A DNA stretch of 64,000 nt from Gemmatimonadales bacterium (GTDB taxonomy: Bacteria > Gemmatimonadota > Gemmatimonadetes > Gemmatimonadales > GWC2-71-9), in contig JAHBVU010000009.1 in the NCBI GenBank assembly GCA_019637315.1, positions 62,001 through 126,000 on the forward strand, given 5' to 3'. Below, one piece after another: positions 27,837-36,230 of this stretch (within the stretch, counting starts at the first letter, position 1; each line of letters begins with the position of its first letter). The position numbers were made by a program, and so were the translations under genes. The notes beneath the pieces are model-generated. The model did not search any database. It was not told where the DNA came from and was given only the letters and a program-made list of their open reading frames with translations.

Positions 27837-28958
27837 TCAACGGCGGGGAGAATCGGCTCGAACGGTCGGTGGTTTCGGTGAGCGCGGTTTACGTCGCATC
27901 TGGCCCGCAGTCGGCCGCCGGGTTCGCCGGAACGGGGCCAGCTGAACAGGCCGCCCGGACTCCGCCGATCGATGGATGGCGTCGATGATTCGGGCATCGG
28001 CCAACCCTTCCTCGCCAGCCGGGCCCGGAATCCGGCCGTTCAGGATGCACTCGGAGAAATGGAGCAATTCCGGCGCGAACTGATCGCTGGCCTCGAACTC
28101 GTGAATCCGGGTCCCGCGCTCGGTCGTCACCGTAAGCCGTGACGGCTTCGAGTAACCATAGGCCTCCTCGAGCACGAGCTTGCCCTTGCTGCCAACCACC
28201 TCGTAGCGCGAGACATCCGCTGCGCCGAAGCTGCTCACAAAGGTCGCGATGCCGTCACCGGGGAAGCGCAGCATTCCACCAGTCATTTCGTCAGCCTTGC
28301 GAAACCGCTTCTGCCCGTTGTTCCCCCGAAACGCGACAACCTCTTCGGGCTCGGCTCGAAAGAGGTAGCGCGCGGCGTTGATACAATAAATCCCGATGTC
28401 GTAGACCGTGCCCCCGCCCTTCCGAATCGGGCCAAGGCGGATATTCCCGGCCCCGACCTGCATCGAGAAGACCGAGTCGAAGATCCGAATCTCGCCAAGC
28501 GCCCCGGCTCGGATGATCTCGATGGCACGCAGGTTGGACGGCGCGAAATGCAGGCGGTACGCCACCATCAATCGCACCTTGCTGCGCTCACACGCGCGAA
28601 TCATGTCGCGGCATTCGCGCGCATCGAGACCGAGGGGCTTTTCGCATAGCACATGAACCCCGGCCTGGGCCGCGCGAACTACGAAGTCCCGATGCAGGTG
28701 GTTGGGAAGGCCGATGTACACGGCGTCGATATCGCCGCTGGCCATCAACGCATCATATCCCTTGTAGTCGATCAGTGTCTTGACGCGATACTTGCGTCCC
28801 AGCCGGCGCAACTTGGTCCTGTCTCCCGACACCAGCGCAGCAAGCTCACTGTTGGCTTTGGCCTTGCCCATCGCAGGCAGCAGCGCGACCTGAGAGATAT
28901 GCCCAAGGCCAACGACAGCGTATCGAATGCGTTTGCCACTGCTCGCTGCTCGCGCCAT
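27837..28958 (-). CDS. Gfo/Idh/MocA-family oxidoreductase
   Basis: 373 residues. The N-terminal Rossmann domain (IRYAVVGLGHISQVALLPAM) and the signature VLCEKPLGLDARECRDMI (EKP) identify the family; the C-terminal domain contains GGGTVYDIGIYCINAARYLF. Members oxidise or reduce sugars and cyclitols with NAD(P). The inositol synthase operon lies just upstream, so a cyclitol substrate is possible but unproven. The last about 35 residues are a basic Arg/Pro tail (RRTRRPTAGQMRRKPRSPKP) that is unusual for the family. ATG 28958 follows GGAGGCGTC. Confidence 0.88.
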   Translation of the reverse strand: MARAASSGKRIRYAVVGLGHISQVALLPAMGKAKANSELAALVSGDRTKLRRLGRKYRVKTLIDYKGYDALMASGDIDAVYIGLPNHLHRDFVVRAAQAGVHVLCEKPLGLDARECRDMIRACERSKVRLMVAYRLHFAPSNLRAIEIIRAGALGEIRIFDSVFSMQVGAGNIRLGPIRKGGGTVYDIGIYCINAARYLFRAEPEEVVAFRGNNGQKRFRKADEMTGGMLRFPGDGIATFVSSFGAADVSRYEVVGSKGKLVLEEAYGYSKPSRLTVTTERGTRIHEFEASDQFAPELLHFSECILNGRIPGPAGEEGLADARIIDAIHRSAESGRPVQLAPFRRTRRPTAGQMRRKPRSPKPPTVRADSPRR

Positions 28959-29053
28959 GACGCCTCCGCGGAAAGGTTAGGCAGGCCGGGCATCTACCGG
29001 CCCTTTCTTTCCTGACGTCCCACGGTCATACGGTTGCACCCTTCAAACGCATA

Positions 29054-29084
29054 AGCGGCCGACCGAGGATCTCGGCCGACCGCT
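29054..29084 (-). terminator. probable terminator of the inositol-lipid operon
   Basis: A 14-bp stem (29054-29067 with 29071-29084, loop GAT) follows the stop of the 29108 gene. On the minus-strand RNA all 14 pairs form if two G-U wobbles are allowed, whereas the plus strand would have two A/C mismatches, so it is built for the minus strand. The downstream bases (CUUAUGCGUUUG) are only moderately U-rich. Confidence 0.5.
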
Positions 29085-29107
29085 CCAGCGGTATCGCGAT
29101 TCGAGCG

Positions 29108-29398
29108 TCAGTAGGCGCCGCGTACCGCGTGATGCTCGTGGACCAACGTGTGCACTATCGCCAGAAACCGCTTGGCGAGCTTGTCGATCTCGCTTTCGCC
29201 GGGCTGATTGGTCTCGACCGTGACGAGCGTATAGTGGCCGCCTTCGGCCAGCACGCTCACGCTGAGCTGGCCGATCGATCCGGCAAACCGCAACCGCCGC
29301 GCCCCTTCCTCCGTTCGCTGCATCCGGGAGCCGAAAAACTCGGCCGCCTTGGCAACCACCTCATCGGGCGTAGCGGAAGTCCGGTGAAAGTATTTCAT
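29108..29398 (-). CDS. small hypothetical protein downstream of inositol-phosphate synthase
   Basis: 96 residues, MKYFHRTSATPDEVVAKAAE at the N-terminus, then a beta-strand region (LRFAGSIGQLSVSVLAEGGH) and a C-terminal helix ending TLVHEHHAVRGAY. The pattern helix-strands-long helix resembles small START/polyketide-cyclase-like folds, but I cannot assign a family. It lies 12 bases after the inositol synthase stop and is probably the third gene of that operon. Confidence 0.7.
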   Translation of the reverse strand: MKYFHRTSATPDEVVAKAAEFFGSRMQRTEEGARRLRFAGSIGQLSVSVLAEGGHYTLVTVETNQPGESEIDKLAKRFLAIVHTLVHEHHAVRGAY

Positions 29399-29410
29399 CG
29401 TCCAGGCACC

Positions 29411-30742
29411 TCACTCCTTGCCGTAGTCGTAGTACTCCACGCCGAGATGGGTAATCGCGGCCTCGCCCATAAGATAACGGAGCGTGTTCTTGAGCTTGGT
29501 CTGCTGAATGAACAAGTCGTGCTCGGGGTACAGTCCCGGCGCCACCTGCGGGCTCTTGAAGTAGAACGAGAGCCACTCCTGCACCCCGGCCATACCAGCA
29601 CGCTGCGCCAGGTCAAAGAACAGTGCCAGGTCGAGCACCAGCGGCGCGGCCAGGATCGAGTCGCGGCAGAGGAAATCGACCTTGATCTGCATCGGATAGC
29701 CCAGCCACCCGAAGATGTCGATGTTGTCCCAGCCCTCCTTGTTGTCGCCACGCGGCGGATAGTAGTTGATCCGCACCTTGTGGTAGAGCTTGGCGTACAG
29801 CTCGGGGTATACCTCGGGCTGCAGCACGTGCTCGAGCACGCCCAGCTTCGACTCTTCCTTGGTCTTGAAGCTCTCAGGATCGTCGAGCACCTCGCCGTCC
29901 CGGTTGCCCAGGATGTTGGTCGAGTACCAGCCCGACACACCGAGCATGCGGGCCTTGAACATCGGCGCCAGCACGGTCTTGAGCATCGTCTGGCCGGTCT
30001 TGAAGTCCTTGCCGCCGATGGCCACCTTCTTCTCCAGCGCCAGCCCCTCGAGCGCCGGGAAGTCACAGCTCAGGTTCGGCGCGCCGTTGGCAAACGGCAC
30101 CCCTTCCATGATCGAGGCGTAGGCGTAGAGCATCGACGGCGCAATCGACGGATCGTTGGCGTCGATGGCCTTCTCGAACGCTTCCAGGGTCTGGTGCGCA
30201 GGTCCCGGCGTGATGAAAATCTCGGTCGAGGCACACCAGACCATCACGAGCCGGTCGCAGCCGTTCTTGGCCTTGAAGTCCCGGATGTCCTTCCGGAGCT
30301 CATCAGCCATCTGCCGCTTGGTGCCCTTCTTGACGTTGGTACCCTGGAGCCGCTTGACGTAGTGCTGGTCGAAGGCGGCCGGCATCGGCTTGACGGTCTT
30401 GAGGAAATCGGCAATCGGCTCAACATGCTCGTGCTTGTCGAGCACGCCGCAATGCAGCGCCGACTGGTAGCAGTCATCCGGCACCGGATCCCAGGCGCCA
30501 AAGACGATGTCATCCAGCTTCGCGAGCGGCACGAAATCTTTGATCAGCGGTGCCCGCTTGTCAGTGCGCTTGCCAAGGCGGATCGTCGCCAGCTGCGTCA
30601 GCGAGCCGGTTGCCTGCGCACGACCGCGGCGGACGTTCTCGACACCCGCGATGAAAGTCGACGCCACGGCGCCGAGCCCGACGCAGAGCACTCCGAGCTT
30701 GCCGGTCGCGGGCTGAATGGGGCGAGGAGTTCCTTGAGGCAC
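29411..30742 (-). CDS. ino1: myo-inositol-1-phosphate synthase
   Basis: Converts glucose-6-phosphate to 1L-myo-inositol-1-phosphate using NAD+. About 443 residues from GTG 30742, chosen because AAAGGA lies six bases before it; TTG at 30760 is an alternative. NAD motif LGVLCVGLGAVASTFIAG, the core VWCASTEIF, the conserved GGKDFKTGQT and LRYLMGEAAITHLG fit the family. It lies 58 bases downstream of the CDP-alcohol phosphatidyltransferase gene, giving a complete route to a phosphoinositol lipid. Confidence 0.92.
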   Translation of the reverse strand: MPQGTPRPIQPATGKLGVLCVGLGAVASTFIAGVENVRRGRAQATGSLTQLATIRLGKRTDKRAPLIKDFVPLAKLDDIVFGAWDPVPDDCYQSALHCGVLDKHEHVEPIADFLKTVKPMPAAFDQHYVKRLQGTNVKKGTKRQMADELRKDIRDFKAKNGCDRLVMVWCASTEIFITPGPAHQTLEAFEKAIDANDPSIAPSMLYAYASIMEGVPFANGAPNLSCDFPALEGLALEKKVAIGGKDFKTGQTMLKTVLAPMFKARMLGVSGWYSTNILGNRDGEVLDDPESFKTKEESKLGVLEHVLQPEVYPELYAKLYHKVRINYYPPRGDNKEGWDNIDIFGWLGYPMQIKVDFLCRDSILAAPLVLDLALFFDLAQRAGMAGVQEWLSFYFKSPQVAPGLYPEHDLFIQQTKLKNTLRYLMGEAAITHLGVEYYDYGKE

Positions 30743-30800
30743 GTTCAATCCTTTCGTCAACGGCCCGATGCCGGGCCAGCATACCGCAAATTGGTTCGTT

Positions 30801-31448
30801 CTAGGATGCGGACGGCGTGTCGCCGTCAGATTGGCCTTCGGTTACCTGATACATGTACACGAAACGCTGGACCACCGTGATCGTCGACGCCAGCGCCAGC
30901 ACGGCGACGATGACTTTGAGGACGATGGCGTTCGACCCTGCGCCGAGGAACAGCGTCGGCACCCCGACCGCCAGCAGCCGCTCGGCTCGCTGCACGATGC
31001 CCACCTTGCAGTCGATGCCCAGTCCCTCGGCGCGAGCCCGGGCGTATGACACGATCAGCGAACTCACGATCGCGACCATACAGACCACCGTCCACTCGAC
31101 CCGCCCGGTCACCCCCGGCGCCTGCAGCAGGTACACGGCAATCCCCATGAATGTGGCACCGTCGCCGACCCGATCCAGCGTCGAGTCATAGAAGGCCCCG
31201 AACTTGGAGACCTGACCGCTCCGCCGGGCCACCGCGCCATCGAAGGTGTCGACAACCCCGGATAGCAGTAGCACCGCCCCGCCGGTCCGGATCCAGCCAA
31301 ACGCAAACGCCACCCCGGACAGCACCACGACGAGCGCGCCGATCGTGGTGAGCGTGTTCGGGCGAACCCGGAGCTTGAGGAGCCATCCCACGATCGGGTC
31401 GGTGACCGCGAAGTAGGCCCGCTCGAGCGGCTTGATGACCAGTTTCAC
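30801..31448 (-). CDS. CDP-alcohol phosphatidyltransferase, probable phosphatidylinositol-phosphate synthase
   Basis: 215 residues, integral membrane. The family motif DGxxAR-x8-GxxxD-x3-D is complete in DTFDGAVARRSGQVSKFGAF continuing to YDSTLDR. About six hydrophobic helices are visible. The enzyme joins a CDP-diacylglycerol lipid to an alcohol phosphate. Because the next gene is inositol-phosphate synthase, inositol phosphate is the likely acceptor, as in the actinobacterial PgsA1/PIPS and in Bacteroides. GTG start at 31448. A GC-rich hairpin (30762-30777) lies between it and ino1. Confidence 0.85.
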   Translation of the reverse strand: MKLVIKPLERAYFAVTDPIVGWLLKLRVRPNTLTTIGALVVVLSGVAFAFGWIRTGGAVLLLSGVVDTFDGAVARRSGQVSKFGAFYDSTLDRVGDGATFMGIAVYLLQAPGVTGRVEWTVVCMVAIVSSLIVSYARARAEGLGIDCKVGIVQRAERLLAVGVPTLFLGAGSNAIVLKVIVAVLALASTITVVQRFVYMYQVTEGQSDGDTPSAS

Positions 31449-31509
31449 AGGCGCCCTGGTGCGGGTTAGATCAAGCGAATCGCAAGTGACACAACAACTT
31501 AGCAGATCT

Positions 31510-31540
31510 AAAGGCTAATGCTTCGGCCCCGGATTGGCAA
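31510..31540 (-). promoter_or_regulatory. possible promoter of the inositol-lipid operon (TTG-N20-TAGCCTTT)
   Basis: Minus strand: TTG at 31540-31538, 20 bases, then TAGCCTTT at 31517-31510, one base shifted from the TAnnTTT consensus. The predicted leader to the GTG at 31448 is about 55 bases. Confidence 0.35.
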
Positions 31541-31649
31541 TTCCACCGCTACCCCATCTGCACCGGGTCGGAAACTGATCCCGGGGCGTTGCCTGGCCGT
31601 GACCCGGGGTCCAAACCCCAGATCGCTAGGCCTGGATGACCTCCCTCCG

Positions 31650-31657
31650 TACTTTTC
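31650..31657 (+). promoter_or_regulatory. possible -10 element for the MATE gene (TACTTTTC)
   Basis: TACTTTTC ends six bases before the ATG at 31664, which lacks a Shine-Dalgarno, so the mRNA would be leaderless or nearly so. The -35 triplet at the N20 position is TAG instead of TTG, so this is a weak call. Confidence 0.3.
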
Positions 31658-31663
31658 CGACCG

Positions 31664-33175
31664 ATGACCAGCGACGCGACCGGCCTCGATCCCGACCGAA
31701 CCGGGCCCCCCGGCCCGACCGCACAGGCAACCCTCCCGGCAGAGCCCGCATCGCAAGCCAGGCCGAGCGCCCGATACGATCGGTCGATCGTCGCTGGCCC
31801 GCTGGTGCCCGCCGTCTGGAAGCTGGCCTGGCCGACCATGCTCACCAACATGGTAGGCGGACTGCAAGGCATCGTCGACCATGTGATGGTCGGCCACATG
31901 ATCGGCTACGCGGCTAACGCGGCGATCGGCGTCTCCTGGCAGATCCTTATCGTCGTCATCGTCTTCATCTCTTCGCTCTATACTGGTGCGAGCGTCCTGG
32001 TGGCCCGTTTCGCGGGCGCCGGAGACGAATCACGGGTAGACCGAGTCGTCTACCAGGCGTTTCTGACCACCGTGGTGCTGACGTTTGGCATTCTCGGTCC
32101 TCTCGGGTATGTGCTGGCCCCCTGGCTCCTGGACCTCGTCAACGCCACGCCGGCGGTTGCCGCAGAAGCCCTCCCCTTTCTGCGCATCATGTTCGCGTTC
32201 AGCGGTGGGATGCTGCTCTTCTTCATGCTGAGCGGCGTGCTGCGGTCCGCCGGCGACGCCCGGACACCGATGGTCCTCGGCGTCATCATGACCGTCCTGA
32301 ATCTGATCTTCAACGTGGTCCTGATCCGCGGCCTCGGACCGATTCCGGCGTTCGGCACGGCCGGCGCGGCAATCGGCACCGTGCTCGCTGCCTGGCTGGT
32401 CAGCGGGTATGGGCTGTGGAAGCTCTGGGCCGGACACTGGGTGGTTCGCTTCCCGCGCGGCCAGGGTTACGGACCGGATTGGAGCATCATCCGCTCGCTC
32501 TTCCGGTTCGGGTTGCCGGCGGGTGTGCAGGGCATTGCGATGAACGTCGGCGGCGTCCTGATGCTGGCGTTCATCGGGTCGCTGGCTCAGAGCGCCGCCG
32601 CGCAAGCAGCCTTCGCGATCGGGTATTCGCAACTCTTTTCGCTGATCACCTGGACCGCTGTTGGCCTGATGGGGGCGGCCGCCACAGTAGCTGGGCAAAA
32701 TCTCGGCGCCGGCCAAGCCGACCGAGCGGATCAAGCCGTTCGCGTCGCGGCCCGCTACGGGCTGTCGGGTGCGGCCGCCATCGGCTTCTTCTTCCTGGTC
32801 TTTCCGAGACAACTCCTCGCGATCTTCGGAATGACAGAACCCGCCGTGGTGGAAATCGGTGTCGAGTTGCTGCGGGTCCTGAGTGTTTCCGGCCTGTTCA
32901 TCGCCGCGGCCCTGACCTATACCGGCGGCCTCCAGGGCACGGGCGACACCAAGAGCCCCCTCTATATCTCGATCGCGTCCCAGGTCATCATCCCGCTCGG
33001 AATTTGCTTTACCGTCCAGCGACTGGGCACGCTCGACCCGATCGATATCTGGCTTGCGATCCTGGCCGGCCACATCGCCAGGTGCGGACTCAGCATCCTC
33101 CGGTTCAACCAGGGGCGCTGGCGCACGATCGAAGTCGACATTGATCGCGCGGCCGCACGCGCAAAGGCCCGCTGA
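31664..33175 (+). CDS. MATE-family multidrug/toxin exporter
   Basis: 503 residues. After a hydrophilic Pro/Ala-rich N-terminal tail of about 45 residues come 12 predicted membrane helices in two similar halves. The first starts at VWKLAWPTMLTNMVGGLQGI with the family motif DHVMVGH, and the second at SLFRFGLPAGVQGIAMNVGG. VAGQNLGAGQADRADQ is the conserved NLGAG loop. MATE proteins export cationic compounds with Na+ or H+. The 215-base gap before it contains two promoter candidates facing outward. It is convergent with the serine hydrolase gene. Confidence 0.92.
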   Translation: MTSDATGLDPDRTGPPGPTAQATLPAEPASQARPSARYDRSIVAGPLVPAVWKLAWPTMLTNMVGGLQGIVDHVMVGHMIGYAANAAIGVSWQILIVVIVFISSLYTGASVLVARFAGAGDESRVDRVVYQAFLTTVVLTFGILGPLGYVLAPWLLDLVNATPAVAAEALPFLRIMFAFSGGMLLFFMLSGVLRSAGDARTPMVLGVIMTVLNLIFNVVLIRGLGPIPAFGTAGAAIGTVLAAWLVSGYGLWKLWAGHWVVRFPRGQGYGPDWSIIRSLFRFGLPAGVQGIAMNVGGVLMLAFIGSLAQSAAAQAAFAIGYSQLFSLITWTAVGLMGAAATVAGQNLGAGQADRADQAVRVAARYGLSGAAAIGFFFLVFPRQLLAIFGMTEPAVVEIGVELLRVLSVSGLFIAAALTYTGGLQGTGDTKSPLYISIASQVIIPLGICFTVQRLGTLDPIDIWLAILAGHIARCGLSILRFNQGRWRTIEVDIDRAAARAKAR

Positions 33176-33193
33176 GTCGCCAGCGGAACGACA

Positions 33194-33227
33194 AGCCCGT
33201 CGGCGGCAGGCACGCCACCGACGGGCT
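33194..33227. terminator. convergent hairpin between MATE and serine hydrolase genes
   Basis: A 13-bp stem (33194-33206 with 33215-33227) with one mismatch or G-U pair and an eight-base loop lies in the 72-base gap between two convergent genes. No long U-run follows on either side. Its position and stability suggest a bidirectional stop. Confidence 0.5.
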
Positions 33228-33247
33228 CACCGATTCGTCCCGTCGGT

Positions 33248-34768
33248 TCAGTTCTTGACCCGCGTAAAGACGATCGGCTTGACGCCAGGCTCGAGCGGCA
33301 GGGCAACCTGCTCGACCTCTCCCTTCAGGTTCAAACCGAAGCTCGCCATCCCACTGAGCGAAGACGTACCGATAGTCGGATCGACTTCGAAAACGTCATA
33401 ATGGAAGTGGCGGAGCGGCGCCTCCAACTTGTCGAGCCCGAGCGCAAGCCGGCCGCCAGCCTCCCGGATCACCAGTCTGCCGTACCCCGGATGCTGGTAG
33501 GTTCCGGCATACGCCGCCAGCGGATGGCTCGGCGAGGTACCCTGTTTCTGGCTGGCCCGGTGTTCGGCCTGCGCCTTGGCCACCTGCGCCTTGCCCTCGG
33601 CGTCGACCTTGCGCTGAATCGCAGCGTAGTCGACCGGCGGCAGGCCGAGCAAGCGGTCGTAGACCGACTCCACAACCAGGGTTGGAATCGGATTCCCCGA
33701 GTTGGTCAGTACGACGACCCCGATGTTTTTCGAGGGAATCCACGACATCTGCGAAATGAACCCGTCGATCCCACCCCCATGGATCACGATTCCATGGCCG
33801 CGATACGAACCAACGCCAAGGCCCAGCCCGTAGCTGACCATCTCGACCCCGGGCCAGACTGCGCCCGCTGCCGCGCCGACGACCATCTGGGGCGACTGCA
33901 TCAGATTCTCCTGGGCTGCCGAGATCTTCACCCTGTGACTACCGGCGCCGCGATCGAGTCGGAACTGGATGTACTTCACCATGTCCTCGACGGTCGAGGT
34001 GATCGAGCCGGCCGGCCCGACTTCATCGATGACCCGGTACGGAATCCGGGTAATCTTGTCGTTCACCAGCTGATAGGGCCACGAGAAATCGCCGGGCCCG
34101 TCGATCCCCGTCGTACCGGGCAAAGACTGCGTCATCCCGAGCGGCCCGAAGATCTCGCCCCTGATCAGGTCTTCCCAACTGCGACCCCAGAGCCGCTCTA
34201 CCAGGATCCCGGCCGTGACGAACATCAGGTTCTGGTACTGCCACTTGCCGCGCAGCGACGTGGTCGGCTCCAGATACTTGAGCCGGCCCAGCAAGTCGTG
34301 GCGACGAACGTCACGCCCGTACCAGACCATATCGTGACGGGGCAAACCCGAGGAGTGGCTCACCAGATCCCGGGGCGTCAGGTTCCGGGTGGCGTAGTCG
34401 TCGTACATCTCGAAGTCCGGCAGGTACTGCTTGACGGGCTTGTCCCAGTCGAGCTTCCCTTGATCGACCAGCATGCCCATTAAGAGCGCGGTGAACGACT
34501 TGCTGTTCGAACCGATGGCCATCCGCGTCTGCGGGGTCACCGGCAGTTGCTGTTCCAGGTCGCGGTACCCGTACCCCTTCAGGTACAGCACCTTGCCATC
34601 CTTGACGATGCCCAGCGCGAGCCCGGGCACCTGCCACTCTTTCATCATCGAAGTGACGACGTTGTCGATGGCCGCGAGTTCGCGGGCATGAGTGGCCGCG
34701 CGCTGAGCCGGCAGCGGTGCCACCACCACGGCCACGGCACAGACCGCGGCCAGAGAAGCGAGACGCAT
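33248..34768 (-). CDS. secreted serine hydrolase, beta-lactamase/DD-peptidase fold
   Basis: About 506 residues from ATG 34768 (MRLASLAAVCAVAVVVAPLP, a signal peptide cut near PAQRAA). Upstream TTG 34795 would extend past the signal. The penicillin-recognising fold motifs are present: SNSK (SxxK) in MAIGSNSKSFTALL, YQN (YxN) in KWQYQNLMF, and HGG in IVIHGGGIDGF. The C-terminal about 130 residues form a separate lipocalin-like beta domain (YAGTYQHPGYGRLVIREAGG). It may be an esterase, peptidase or D-aminopeptidase; substrate unknown. Probably periplasmic. Confidence 0.9.
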   Translation of the reverse strand: MRLASLAAVCAVAVVVAPLPAQRAATHARELAAIDNVVTSMMKEWQVPGLALGIVKDGKVLYLKGYGYRDLEQQLPVTPQTRMAIGSNSKSFTALLMGMLVDQGKLDWDKPVKQYLPDFEMYDDYATRNLTPRDLVSHSSGLPRHDMVWYGRDVRRHDLLGRLKYLEPTTSLRGKWQYQNLMFVTAGILVERLWGRSWEDLIRGEIFGPLGMTQSLPGTTGIDGPGDFSWPYQLVNDKITRIPYRVIDEVGPAGSITSTVEDMVKYIQFRLDRGAGSHRVKISAAQENLMQSPQMVVGAAAGAVWPGVEMVSYGLGLGVGSYRGHGIVIHGGGIDGFISQMSWIPSKNIGVVVLTNSGNPIPTLVVESVYDRLLGLPPVDYAAIQRKVDAEGKAQVAKAQAEHRASQKQGTSPSHPLAAYAGTYQHPGYGRLVIREAGGRLALGLDKLEAPLRHFHYDVFEVDPTIGTSSLSGMASFGLNLKGEVEQVALPLEPGVKPIVFTRVKN

Positions 34769-34844
34769 GGAAGGGTCCTTAAAGATTGTATCCAAAATAG
34801 TATCCCGAAAACGGACCAGCGACCAGATCGCAGACGGCGACCAG

Positions 34845-35465
34845 CTACGCCACGGTCAGCAGCGCCCGCCAGCGGTCGGAGAATGCCGGGCAGCCGGCGA
34901 GTTCAGCTCCGTCGCGCCGATCCGCGATGGTCTGCGCCACCCGGTCGATGGGCCACTGCGGAAAAGGCCGGTCGATCAGCGACACGGCGAGCCCGGGCTC
35001 GAGCCAGGCTTCGTTGTGAACCCTGAAGTACCAACCCCACCGCCCCGTCGCCTCCATCTCTGCGCAGATGCCGCCCCGACGATGCCGAACCTCCAAATCG
35101 GCGCTCGGCCGGCCCGGCCCCGATACCTCGACCCTGAGATCCCCGATCAGGAATAGATCGCCGAGACAGACGGTCCGTTCATCCCAACCGGAAATGGTCA
35201 GATTCTCTCCGAACGCTCCCGGCCCAAGGTCGGGAACCCCCCAGGCCTTCCGCCAAACGGGGTAGTGAGACGCTGCACTGGCCAGCAGGGCTCGATCAGG
35301 ATCGTCCCCCGGGGCATCACCGCTCAGTCCCAGGGCGCCGGCCCAGACCCGACCGACGACCGGCTCTTTCCAGACCGTGCTGGTCCGGGCTTCGCCCTGA
35401 TGACCATCAAGGCCGGCCCGACTGATCGTTCGCGGTTGCCCGGTCTGCAGCGATTCGAGGCGCAT
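34845..35465 (-). CDS. MOSC-domain protein (YiiM-like) lacking the usual conserved Cys
   Basis: 206 residues. KEPVVGRVWAGALGLSGDAP, HYPVWRKAWG and FGENLTISGW match the YiiM/MOSC pattern, and GRWGWYFRVHNEAWLEPG matches its C-terminal part. At the place where YiiM has QPRxPCxKL, this protein reads GPGRPSADL, so the conserved Cys is Ser. A Cys occurs later (GGICAEM). MOSC proteins handle molybdenum-cofactor-bound sulfur and detoxify N-hydroxylated bases; activity here is uncertain. No Shine-Dalgarno precedes the ATG. Confidence 0.82.
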   Translation of the reverse strand: MRLESLQTGQPRTISRAGLDGHQGEARTSTVWKEPVVGRVWAGALGLSGDAPGDDPDRALLASAASHYPVWRKAWGVPDLGPGAFGENLTISGWDERTVCLGDLFLIGDLRVEVSGPGRPSADLEVRHRRGGICAEMEATGRWGWYFRVHNEAWLEPGLAVSLIDRPFPQWPIDRVAQTIADRRDGAELAGCPAFSDRWRALLTVA

Positions 35466-35469
35466 GGCC

Positions 35470-35477
35470 GAAAACTA
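35470..35477 (-). promoter_or_regulatory. possible -10 element for leaderless MOSC mRNA (TAGTTTTC)
   Basis: Minus-strand TAGTTTTC is separated from the MOSC ATG (35465) by four bases, with CTG at the N20-spaced -35 position. No ribosome binding site is present, so a leaderless transcript is suggested. Confidence 0.35.
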
Positions 35478-35561
35478 GCCCGGGACGCCTCTCCGGCCAG
35501 GGACGCTCCGGACCGACGCTCGCCGCTGGCGGGTTGCCCACCGCCCGCCTCGACCGTTCCG

Positions 35562-35592
35562 TTGTTCCGGAGGTGCACTGGGTGTATAATGA
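35562..35592 (+). promoter_or_regulatory. promoter of the rpsF operon (TTGTTC-N17-TATAAT)
   Basis: TTGTTC at 35562-35567, 17 bases, then a perfect TATAAT at 35585-35590. Measured as TTG-N20, it has the same spacing as the other promoters of this window but the canonical sigma-70 -10 box. The leader to the rpsF ATG is about 65-70 bases. Confidence 0.75.
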
Positions 35593-35664
35593 AAGGCTAT
35601 CCAATCATCCTCCCCGGGTTCACGCACCGGCCCCGGGGCGAACACGACCAAAGGAAAGGTGTGC

Positions 35665-36012
35665 ATGGCCCGTCCGTATGAGGTAGTCTACATCTTCGAT
35701 CCATCCCTGGACGAAGAAGCCGTCAACGCCAAGCTCGCAGGCTTTCACGCCCTGATCGGCAACGCCGAATCGGTGCAGTTGAATCACTGGGGCCGCCGTG
35801 CGCTGGCGTATCAGATCAAGAAGAATGACTCCGGCTACTACGTGGTAGCCAATTTCGAAGCCGAATCGAGCTCGCTGCCCGAGTTCGAGCGCGCCATCAA
35901 GCTCGATGACAGTGTGCTGCGTCATCTGGTGGTGCTGAACGACGAGCCGCCGACTCCCCCGAATTACGCGGCGGTCAAGCCGGCTGACTCCGAAGAGGAG
36001 GACGACGAATGA
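35665..36012 (+). CDS. rpsF: 30S ribosomal protein S6
   Basis: 115 residues from ATG 35665 ([20 protein letters not shown]), with AAAGGAAAGG before it; a GTG six bases upstream is in frame but poorly placed. The core contains [20 protein letters not shown] (S18-binding strand region), and the tail is acidic (ADSEEEDDE), common in S6. The stop overlaps rpsR by ATGA. First gene of rpsF-rpsR-DUF2232-rplI. Confidence 0.96.
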   Translation: MARPYEVVYIFDPSLDEEAVNAKLAGFHALIGNAESVQLNHWGRRALAYQIKKNDSGYYVVANFEAESSSLPEFERAIKLDDSVLRHLVVLNDEPPTPPNYAAVKPADSEEEDDE

Positions 36013-36230
36013 GCCGCCACAAGAAGGGCGATCCACTTGCCGAGTTGCGGATCCGGATCGTCGACTACAAAGACGAGAAGTTGCTGTCGCGCTTCCTGAC
36101 TGAGCGTGGCAAGATCCTGCCCCGCCGGCTGAGCGGTGTGACGGCTCGGCATCAGCGGCAGCTGGCCGTGGCCATTAAGCGGGCCCGGTACCTGGCGCTC
36201 CTGCCCTACATCAAGGGACATACGGGCTGA
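36009..36230 (+). CDS. rpsR: 30S ribosomal protein S18
   Basis: 73 residues. [20 protein letters not shown] and [20 protein letters not shown] are the S18 signature regions, ending [12 protein letters not shown]. It binds the small-subunit platform as a pair with S6, and the rpsF overlap ensures equal synthesis. It is at the short end of the family, lacking the usual basic N-terminal extension. Confidence 0.96.
   Translation: MSRHKKGDPLAELRIRIVDYKDEKLLSRFLTERGKILPRRLSGVTARHQRQLAVAIKRARYLALLPYIKGHTG

Noticed and set aside
28984-29002. GGCCGG-N7-CCGGCC inverted repeat in the Gfo/Idh leader
   Set aside because: Short, high-GC and without flanking support. Insufficient to call an operator or terminator.
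30762-30777. GGCCCG-ATGC-CGGGCC hairpin between the CDP-alcohol transferase and ino1
   Set aside because: No U-run follows, and the two genes look co-transcribed. It may be a simple GC-rich intergenic stem, so I do not call it a terminator.
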